DNA of 6,212 bases. Origin: Bacteriovorax stolpii. Lineage in GTDB: Bacteria > Bdellovibrionota > Bacteriovoracia > Bacteriovoracales > Bacteriovoracaceae. The stretch is taken from NCBI GenBank assembly GCA_945862475.1, contig CAMAYW010000156.1:1-6212 (forward strand). The letters run 5' to 3'. A program made the position numbers and the translations under genes. The notes under the pieces were generated by a model. The model was not told where the DNA came from and did not search any database. It saw nothing but the letters and a program-made list of their open reading frames with translations. Positions 1-5,606 of this stretch are shown piece by piece. Position 1 is the stretch's first letter, and the number at the start of each line of letters is the position of its first letter.

Positions 1-951
1 GAGGCCGTCCATAATTTTATGTTCAGAAGCGACACCCATGTATTTTAGGATTTGATATCCATCTAAGCTTGGAGTCGCAGAAACGATGATCTGATCAAGA
101 TCTACTTTTGCATCATCAAAATGAAAATGATGAGACTGATTTTGATAGAGATTATGTTTTGAAATGATTCCAGTCTCCGGAGTCTCAAGATGTTTTGGCG
201 GATGGATCTCATCCGATAGGCCAAGCTGAATATCAATGTCGAAACGGCGTAACTTATGGGCGAGATGGATCGCCGCATATTCAGAAATACGAGGAATGAG
301 TAACATCCCTCTCATGAGTCTTGCTTTCGTTTGTTCTTCTGAATCAACGAGGAGATTATATTCCTTTAAAAGTAAAACGATATCAGAAACATCTTCGATG
401 AAACGGACATTTTTCACTAGCACACTGAACGAAGGATTACCTTCCGTTGCCATGCCAGAAAAGCTAGAACTTTCTGAGAACTTTTTTAAATCTTCAAAGG
501 TTTCAGGTGTCTTATAGTCTGATCTCACTTCCACAACTGGTTCAGGTGAGTAAGTTTGAGCTATGACTGGCTCCGGTTCGTTAAAACTCGGTTCATCCTC
601 AAATGAGGAAGTAAATTCTTCTTGAGGCTGGATGGGAGATTCCATTTCAGATTCAGATTCAGATTCAGATTCTGTGTTCCATTCGGGTGTCATTTCCTCA
701 TTTGAGCTATCCTCACCATCGGTGAAATCAGTTGAAAATGAAGATTCTGTCGACTCAGTCGATTCTGATTCAAAAGTTGAACCAAAATCTTCAGAGGTTT
801 CAAAACTTGTCTCTTCCTCACCGAAGGACGGAACATCTGGAACATCAGAATCGGAAGTCTCACTTTCAAGAGTATCATCTGAGTTATTTAACTCATGGAT
901 GAACTCACCAAGATCTTCAATTCGAGTTAGATCATTCTTGTTATTACTCAC
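1..951 (-). CDS. Ser/Glu-rich protein with C-terminal YbjQ-like (UPF0145) domain, 3' end missing
   Basis: The frame is open for 317 codons from a GTG at 951 to the left edge, so the C-terminus is cut off. Residues 20-165 are low-complexity, rich in Ser, Glu, Asp, Thr and Phe, with an ESESESESE run at 94-102, and are probably disordered. Residues 170-250 form a compact, non-repetitive segment (FSVLVKNV, LLIPRISEYAAIHLAHKLRRFD, then IDIQLGLSDEIHP) that reads like alternating strand and helix; I do not recognise the family. A His-rich linker follows (H266, H274, H275, H277). From residue 287, IIVSATPSLDGYQILKYMGV resembles the start of YbjQ/UPF0145 proteins (STTPTLEG...YCGVV), sometimes called putative heavy-metal-binding; no biochemical role is firmly known. 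There is no signal peptide or membrane segment, so it is probably cytoplasmic. The GTG is chosen because it abuts the secA stop and has GGAG 5 nt upstream; the first in-frame ATG is codon 87 and lacks a well-spaced Shine-Dalgarno. The gene is surely real; its function is unknown. Confidence 0.85.
   Translation of the reverse strand, partial: MSNNKNDLTRIEDLGEFIHELNNSDDTLESETSDSDVPDVPSFGEEETSFETSEDFGSTFESESTESTESSFSTDFTDGEDSSNEEMTPEWNTESESESESEMESPIQPQEEFTSSFEDEPSFNEPEPVIAQTYSPEPVVEVRSDYKTPETFEDLKKFSESSSFSGMATEGNPSFSVLVKNVRFIEDVSDIVLLLKEYNLLVDSEEQTKARLMRGMLLIPRISEYAAIHLAHKLRRFDIDIQLGLSDEIHPPKHLETPETGIISKHNLYQNQSHHFHFDDAKVDLDQIIVSATPSLDGYQILKYMGVASEHKIMDGL
646..672. repeat. Hexanucleotide tandem repeat (TTCAGA, about 4.5 copies) inside the acidic protein gene
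   Basis: The plus strand shows period-6 repetition of TTCAGA from 646 to 672. On the coding (minus) strand it encodes the alternating Glu-Ser run at residues 94-102. The unit is two codons long, so copy-number change would lengthen or shorten the Glu-Ser tract without shifting the frame. Confidence 0.85.
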
Positions 952-3504
952 TTAAGCTCCATGACAGGACTTAAACTTTTTACCAGAGCCACAAGGACAA
1001 GGATCATTACGTCCAACCTTCACTGTCGCTCGAATAATCTTTTTTTCTTCGGCCATGGTTTTTGCTGCTTCGGCTTCTTGATGGGCTTTAAGTTGCGCCT
1101 CGAGCATTTTTTCTTGTTCTTTATGGATCGCTTCAATCTCTTCTTGAGTCATGAGTTTAATATGGGAGATACGCTCAACGACCGCTCTTTTTATGGCAAA
1201 TTTCATTCCCTCGTAAATACCAAAAGCTTCTCTTTTATATTCAACAAGAGGATCTTTTTGGCCGTAAGAGCGCAGATTGATTCCTTCTTTTAAGTGGTCC
1301 ATGGCAAGAAGATGATCTTTCCAGAATTGATCAAAAGTTGCGAGAAGCACTTCTCTAAACGTAAACTTTACTTGTTCAGGATCAAAACCCGAGAATTTAG
1401 AATCAATTGAACTATTTCCAATCTGCTTAATATAGTCACCAAGATCACTCTGAGCTTTTGAAGCACAATCTTCTGGAGTCAAAGAGAGGTCTGTATTAAA
1501 GAGGGTTCTCACAGATTGATTAATATCATTCCAAGGGTACTCTCTTAAGGAAGACTTCTTGTCTGGTTTATATTCTTCTCCCAATTGGAATGATACTTCT
1601 TCTATAAAATCATGAATAAGGTCTTTGTTACCTTCATCATTAAGGATGTCTCTTCTAATCTTATAGATGACTTTTCTTTGCTCGTTCATCACGTTATCGA
1701 AATCTAATAAGTGCTTTCGAATATCAAAGTTATGAGTTTCAACTTTTTTCTGGGCCTTAGCGATCGCATTTGTAATCATGGAATGCTCAATAGGCTCATC
1801 GTCTTTCATTCCAAGACTCTTCATAATGCCTTTGATCCTGTCAGAACCAAAGATCCTCATGAGGTCATCTTCTAGAGAAAGGAAGAATTTTGATTTCCCT
1901 GGATCACCTTGACGACCTGATCGACCACGAAGCTGGTTATCAATACGGCGTGATTCGTGTCTTTCGGTTCCAATAATAAAAAGACCACCAAGCGCTTTTG
2001 TTTCTTGAGTGAGCTTAATATCAGTTCCACGTCCGGCCATATTGGTTGCAATTGTGACCCCACCTTTATGACCAGCTAGTGCCACAATCTCAGCTTCTCG
2101 AGCATGATTTTTTGCATTTAAAACTTCATGCTTAATACCTTTTGACTGAAGAACTTTTGAAATGAGCTCTGAGGACTCAATAGATATCGTTCCCACAAGG
2201 ACTGGCTGACCAGTTTTGTTACATTCCTCAATAAGTTTTGCAACTGCCTCATATTTAGCTTTTCTCGAGGCGTAAACAACATCTGCCATGTCATCACGAA
2301 CCATGGGAAGGTTCGTTGGAATAACGACAACCTCAAGATTATAAATCTTCATGAACTCGTCAGCTTCAGTATCTGCTGTACCAGTCATTCCTGATAATTT
2401 TGAATAAAGTCGGAAGTAATTTTGGAAAGTGATAGAGGCGAGGGTTTGATTTTCAGATTTAACCTCAACACCTTCTTTCGCCTCTACGGCTTGGTGAAGT
2501 CCATCCGACCAACGAGAACCTTCTTTAAGCCTTCCTGTGAATTCATCAACGATGATAACTTTTCCCTCGCGAACGACATAGTCCACTTCGTTTTTAAAAA
2601 GAGTGTGAGCCCTTAGAGACTGGTTGACGTGGTGGAGAACTTCAATGTTTCGAACATCGTAAAGATTTCCAATCTTAAGAATATCTTGAATCTTTAAGAT
2701 CCCTTCCTCTGTTAAAACAGCAGAGCGCTGCTTTTCATCGACCGTGTAATGTGTGTCTTTTGTAAGTTGAGGGATGACCTTATTCACAACTCCATAAAGG
2801 CGAGTGTCACCTTCAGATGGGCCTGAAATTAAGAGGGGAGTTCTCGCTTCATCGATAAGGATAGAGTCAACTTCATCAACGATACAAAAATGATGATCTC
2901 GCTGAACGTAGTCATTGAGATCAAATTTCATATTGTCTCTTAAATAATCGAAGGCAAATTCATTGTTCGTTCCGTAGGTGATGTCAGCTTGATAGGCCTC
3001 TTTTCTAATATCATCGTCCATATTTGAAGTAATACAGCCAACGGTTAATCCAAGCCAAGTATAGAGTTTTCCCATTTCATGGGAGTCACGTTGAGCGAGG
3101 TAATCATTCACCGTCACAAGGTGAGCACCTCTGCCTGTGAGTGCATTAAGATAAAGAGGGAGAGTTGCTGTGAGGGTTTTACCTTCACCTGTTTTCATCT
3201 CAGATATTTTCCCTTGATGAAGGACTAATCCACCCAAAATTTGAACGTCAAAGTGGCGCATATTGAGAACTCTTCGGCTCGCTTCTCTCACGACGGCAAA
3301 CGCATCTGGAAGGATATCGTTCACGGTTGCTCCGCCTTTTAGGAGCTTCTCTTTAAAAATAGGAGTTTGAGACTGAAGCTCAGAATCAGTCATAGATTTA
3401 TATTTTGTCTCAAGAGAATTCACTTGATCGAGAACTGGTTTCAAAGCGCGAAGATCACGGTCCTGTTTTGTACCAAATAACTTACGCATGACTGAATCTA
3501 ACAT
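952..3504 (-). CDS. secA: SecA, preprotein translocase ATPase
   Basis: SecA is the ATP-driven motor that pushes unfolded preproteins through the SecYEG channel at the inner membrane. The 850-residue product is close in length to E. coli SecA (901). Domains in order: first nucleotide-binding domain with Walker A MKTGEGKT (103-110) and DEAD-type Walker B VDEVDS (209-214), interrupted by the preprotein cross-linking domain (about 225-370); SGMTGTA (371-377); second motor domain with TNMAGRGTDI (487-496) and the arginine-finger segment QLRGRSGRQGD (524-534); helical scaffold/wing and two-helix finger region with LRSYGQKDPLVEYK (744-757); charged linker (about 786-826); and a SEC-C zinc tail with C836, C838, C847 and H848, usually associated with SecB/ribosome or lipid contact. 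The start has an AAAAGG Shine-Dalgarno 8 nt upstream, and the N-terminus aligns with known SecA starts. It lies 14 bp after the M23 gene, so it is probably cotranscribed. One small deviation: TNLP at 397-400, where TNRP is usual. Confidence 0.99.
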   Translation of the reverse strand: MLDSVMRKLFGTKQDRDLRALKPVLDQVNSLETKYKSMTDSELQSQTPIFKEKLLKGGATVNDILPDAFAVVREASRRVLNMRHFDVQILGGLVLHQGKISEMKTGEGKTLTATLPLYLNALTGRGAHLVTVNDYLAQRDSHEMGKLYTWLGLTVGCITSNMDDDIRKEAYQADITYGTNNEFAFDYLRDNMKFDLNDYVQRDHHFCIVDEVDSILIDEARTPLLISGPSEGDTRLYGVVNKVIPQLTKDTHYTVDEKQRSAVLTEEGILKIQDILKIGNLYDVRNIEVLHHVNQSLRAHTLFKNEVDYVVREGKVIIVDEFTGRLKEGSRWSDGLHQAVEAKEGVEVKSENQTLASITFQNYFRLYSKLSGMTGTADTEADEFMKIYNLEVVVIPTNLPMVRDDMADVVYASRKAKYEAVAKLIEECNKTGQPVLVGTISIESSELISKVLQSKGIKHEVLNAKNHAREAEIVALAGHKGGVTIATNMAGRGTDIKLTQETKALGGLFIIGTERHESRRIDNQLRGRSGRQGDPGKSKFFLSLEDDLMRIFGSDRIKGIMKSLGMKDDEPIEHSMITNAIAKAQKKVETHNFDIRKHLLDFDNVMNEQRKVIYKIRRDILNDEGNKDLIHDFIEEVSFQLGEEYKPDKKSSLREYPWNDINQSVRTLFNTDLSLTPEDCASKAQSDLGDYIKQIGNSSIDSKFSGFDPEQVKFTFREVLLATFDQFWKDHLLAMDHLKEGINLRSYGQKDPLVEYKREAFGIYEGMKFAIKRAVVERISHIKLMTQEEIEAIHKEQEKMLEAQLKAHQEAEAAKTMAEEKKIIRATVKVGRNDPCPCGSGKKFKSCHGA
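957..960 (-). promoter_or_regulatory. Ribosome binding site GGAG within the last codons of secA
   Basis: GGAG on the minus strand sits 5 nt before the GTG at 951-949 and spans the Gly-Ala codons at the end of secA. It is the site that decides the GTG start of the downstream gene. Because it lies inside secA and the start directly follows the secA stop, translational coupling (terminating ribosomes re-initiating) is likely. This is inferred from position. Confidence 0.7.
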
Positions 3505-3512
3505 TTAAAATA

Positions 3513-3518
3513 CCTTTT
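3513..3518 (-). promoter_or_regulatory. Ribosome binding site of secA (AAAAGG)
   Basis: A purine run ending in AAGG on the minus strand lies in the 14-bp gap between the M23 stop and the secA ATG, 8 nt before the start. It fills most of the gap, leaving little room for a separate promoter and supporting cotranscription. Confidence 0.6.
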
Positions 3519-4577
3519 TTAATCTAAGATAAAATATAGGGGATCAACAGCTATTCCATTAACCCGAACTTCATAGTGAAGGTGAGGACCAGTAGAGTGG
3601 CCAGTATTACCTACGGCTGCAAGTAGAGCTCCACGTTTAACTTTTTGACCTGAGCGAACGCTGAGAGTTTGGTTATGGGCATAGATGGTTTCGATACCGT
3701 AACCATGATCAACTTGCACAAATTTTCCAAATCCAGCTTTTTCACCAGAAAAAGTGATGATGCCATCTGCAGGAGCATAAACTGGAGTTCCATATGGTGC
3801 TCCCACATCTAAGCCTTCGTGCATTTTAAGTCTTCCTGCCCAGGGTGACATTCTTTGTCCAAAATAACTTGTAATCCATCCGTCGGCAGGAAGAATCGTT
3901 GGAGTTGAGTTTAGAAAAGACTCTTTATCTAAGAGGAACTGATCTAATTGATGGATATTACTTTCAATGTTTGCAATGACATCTCTAATTTGAGCATACT
4001 TAAAATCAAATTTTGCATAATCATTGGAGAGTGAAAAACTACGACGAGCTAAATCTGACCATTGTTTTGTGAGAAGATAACTTCTCTCAAGACCAAGAGT
4101 CGCCGCAATTTTTTTATCGTAGAGAGATTTAAGCTCTTTAAATTTTGGTTGATCCTCGATCTCATCTTGAAATTTTAAATCAAGAGATGAGTTCAGATCT
4201 TTAAGTGAAAAATTCTCTTTGTTTTCTTCTTTGTCTGATTTATAAACCGGACCCTTAGTATTGATATCCTCAAGACCCGTAATCACACGTAATTTTTTTT
4301 CAAATGTGTTGATTCGCTTGAGATCATCTCCAAGAGTATTCATTTTCATTTGAAACAATTGAATTTGCTCTTTTAGCTGTCGGTTCTCAATGGAGAGATG
4401 TTTATTCTCATAAACTTGTTGGAGAATCTTCCAATAATCATAGGCCAAAACTCCAATGAGCATGAAAATCATGACGGTCATAAAAGCAAATGACTTAAAA
4501 AGAACAGTGGGAATTCGATAGGTTTTAACCCCTTTTTGTTTTTCGGGGACAACCATCAGCGTATAGTACTTATCCAT
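3519..4577 (-). CDS. Membrane-anchored M23-family (LytM/lysostaphin-type) peptidoglycan metallopeptidase
   Basis: M23 enzymes are zinc endopeptidases that cut peptide cross-bridges in the cell wall. The 352-residue product has a short basic N-terminal tail (1-26, with the segment YYTLMVVPEKQKG), one transmembrane helix (about 27-46), a heptad-like charged coiled-coil region (about 48-98), a longer helical stretch to about 220, and the M23 domain (about 230-350). The zinc/catalytic residues are all present: HEGLD (H253, D257), YAH (H301) and PHLH (H332, H334). The catalytic domain therefore looks active rather than a degenerate EnvC/NlpD-type activator, and should lie in the periplasm with the tail in the cytoplasm. 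It is 55 bp downstream of the phosphatase gene and 14 bp upstream of secA. No clear Shine-Dalgarno precedes the ATG, and the leader is pyrimidine-rich; the next in-frame ATG (codon 8) has none either. The exact substrate bond cannot be told from sequence. Confidence 0.93.
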   Translation of the reverse strand: MDKYYTLMVVPEKQKGVKTYRIPTVLFKSFAFMTVMIFMLIGVLAYDYWKILQQVYENKHLSIENRQLKEQIQLFQMKMNTLGDDLKRINTFEKKLRVITGLEDINTKGPVYKSDKEENKENFSLKDLNSSLDLKFQDEIEDQPKFKELKSLYDKKIAATLGLERSYLLTKQWSDLARRSFSLSNDYAKFDFKYAQIRDVIANIESNIHQLDQFLLDKESFLNSTPTILPADGWITSYFGQRMSPWAGRLKMHEGLDVGAPYGTPVYAPADGIITFSGEKAGFGKFVQVDHGYGIETIYAHNQTLSVRSGQKVKRGALLAAVGNTGHSTGPHLHYEVRVNGIAVDPLYFILD

Positions 4578-4632
4578 GGAAAATATTTTACGTTAGAGAG
4601 ACTAGAAAGGGAAATACAAAAGGTTGAAAAGA

Positions 4633-5379
4633 TTAAGCTTGGGCCACAGCAATGATAACAGAAATATTATCCTGTCCGCCATTTTCATTGGCCTGATGAA
4701 TAAGGTCATTTACCGTTTTTTCGACGTCGGAAAGTTGACAACGAGATGGGTCAGAAATATTTTTTTGAATAATATACAAGATATCGTTGTCAGAGACCTT
4801 TCCATGCAACCCGTCGGAGCAGACTAGAAAGATATCATTCTTACAAATTCTATATTGGAAAACATCCACCTGGATATCAGCTTCAATTCCTACGGACCTA
4901 ACAAGAACATTTTTTTGCGGATCTTTTGCTGCATCTTCCCTGGTATAGAGCCCCATGTTGAGCTTTTCTTGTACAAAAGAATGGTCTCTCGTCATTTGAA
5001 AAATATGGTTATTGTTAACCATATAAACTCTCGAGTCACCAACGTTTCCGATAATTAATTGCGGCCCTGCAAATTGAATGGCGGAAACAGTTGTTCCCAT
5101 ACCAGCAAGCTCAGGATTCTCATCCGCTTTTTTTAAAATGGAGCGGTTGATTTCTTTTATGACGTTTTTCATCAACTTTTCGGATTCAACGTTGGAATGA
5201 GTTTCGATGAATTCGGGCATGATTTTTACGGATAGTTGAGAGGCAATGTCACCGCCGTTGTGTCCACCCATTCCGTCTGCGACAGCGAAAAAATGATGGG
5301 AATGATCAAGACAAATAGAGTCTTGATTAGTTTTCCGTTTGCGCCCAATATCCGTGGCACCTGCACAAATAATCCCCAT
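4633..5379 (-). CDS. PP2C-family (PPM) protein serine/threonine phosphatase
   Basis: This enzyme removes phosphate from Ser/Thr residues of proteins using two Mn/Mg ions. At 248 residues it is the typical single-domain bacterial Stp/PrpC size, with no membrane segment, so it is cytoplasmic. The PP2C motifs appear in order: phosphate-binding Arg region RKRKTNQD (13-20, D20), ADGMGGH (34-40, metal ligand D35 and G36), GMGTTV (93-98), GNVGDSRVY (111-119, D115), SDGL (188-191, D189) and GGQDNIS (234-240, D237). All metal-ligand aspartates expected of an active enzyme are there. The ATG at 5379 has an AGGGA Shine-Dalgarno with suitable spacing and a good upstream promoter. It is the first gene of the apparent operon with the M23 peptidase and secA. 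No Hanks-type kinase is visible in the operon; the only kinase candidate nearby is the divergent PrkA. Confidence 0.95.
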   Translation of the reverse strand: MGIICAGATDIGRKRKTNQDSICLDHSHHFFAVADGMGGHNGGDIASQLSVKIMPEFIETHSNVESEKLMKNVIKEINRSILKKADENPELAGMGTTVSAIQFAGPQLIIGNVGDSRVYMVNNNHIFQMTRDHSFVQEKLNMGLYTREDAAKDPQKNVLVRSVGIEADIQVDVFQYRICKNDIFLVCSDGLHGKVSDNDILYIIQKNISDPSRCQLSDVEKTVNDLIHQANENGGQDNISVIIAVAQA

Positions 5380-5384
5380 AACTG

Positions 5385-5389
5385 TCCCT
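5385..5389 (-). promoter_or_regulatory. Ribosome binding site of the PP2C gene (AGGGA)
   Basis: AGGGA on the minus strand is followed by 5 nt and then the ATG at 5379-5377, an optimal spacing. It confirms the chosen start. Confidence 0.7.
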
Positions 5390-5411
5390 GTGAAATGCTA
5401 TTTACCCTTTA

Positions 5412-5439
5412 ATCATAAATCGAACTAGATTTAAGTCAA
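5412..5439 (-). promoter_or_regulatory. Sigma-70-type promoter for the PP2C-M23-secA operon
   Basis: On the minus strand TTGACT (-35, at 5439-5434) and TATGAT (-10, at 5417-5412) are separated by 16 bp. Each hexamer matches the consensus at 5 of 6 positions. Transcription would start near 5405, giving a leader of about 25 nt that contains the AGGGA ribosome binding site. This is the best promoter match I found in the window and would drive the phosphatase and probably all downstream minus-strand genes. It is predicted from sequence only. Confidence 0.65.
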
Positions 5440-5529
5440 ACCATTATCAGTAAGTTAATCCGTAGGACCAGACTAAACCGAGCATCTCAATCGGACACTC
5501 AAAGACATTAAGTATCTTGTTGTATTTGT

Positions 5530-5559
5530 TTGGAGAACTTAGAGTTAAAGCGGTACAAT
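5530..5559 (+). promoter_or_regulatory. Possible sigma-70-type promoter for prkA
   Basis: TACAAT at 5554-5559 matches the -10 consensus at 5 of 6 positions. TTGGAG at 5530-5535, 18 bp upstream, is a 4-of-6 match to the -35 hexamer. A start near 5566 would leave a leader of about 40 nt that includes the GGGAGG ribosome binding site. The weak -35 suggests either an activator or an alternative sigma factor; PrkA/YeaG genes in enterobacteria are stress and stationary-phase controlled, but no specific operator is recognisable here. Confidence 0.45.
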
Positions 5560-5594
5560 AACCAAAAGACCTCTTTAAATTCCAAATACCCTAT

Positions 5595-5600
5595 GGGAGG
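5595..5600 (+). promoter_or_regulatory. Strong ribosome binding site of prkA (GGGAGG)
   Basis: GGGAGG, followed by AA, lies 6 nt before the ATG at 5607. It is a near-ideal Shine-Dalgarno and fixes the prkA start. Confidence 0.75.
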
Positions 5601-5606
5601 AAGTTC

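Noticed and set aside
236..955. Plus-strand open frames at 236-517 and 632-955, and a minus-strand frame at 690-878
   Set aside because: They overlap the continuous 317-codon minus-strand gene in other frames. Their Ser/Asp-rich translation only mirrors the repeat-rich DNA, and they lack ribosome sites and known motifs.
961..2616. Open frames overlapping secA (961-1293 and 2422-2616 plus; 1872-2063 and 2118-2336 minus)
   Set aside because: All lie within the well-conserved secA coding sequence in other frames and show no recognisable protein features.
3505..3545. AT-rich stretch before secA as a possible promoter
   Set aside because: The 14-bp gap is mostly ribosome binding site, and no paired -35/-10 hexamers with normal spacing are seen; cotranscription is simpler.
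4578..4632. Possible terminator between the PP2C and M23 genes
   Set aside because: There is no stem with a following T-run; the leader is pyrimidine-rich but unstructured by eye.
3611..5058. Open frames at 3611-3808 minus, 4624-4827 plus and 4855-5058 plus
   Set aside because: They are shadows of the M23 and PP2C genes, whose catalytic motifs confirm the true frames.
5478..5494. Small inverted repeat CCGA...TCGG in the divergent region, with an inner GAG-CAT-CTC
   Set aside because: The arms are only 4 bp, with no T-run; it is too short to call an operator or terminator.
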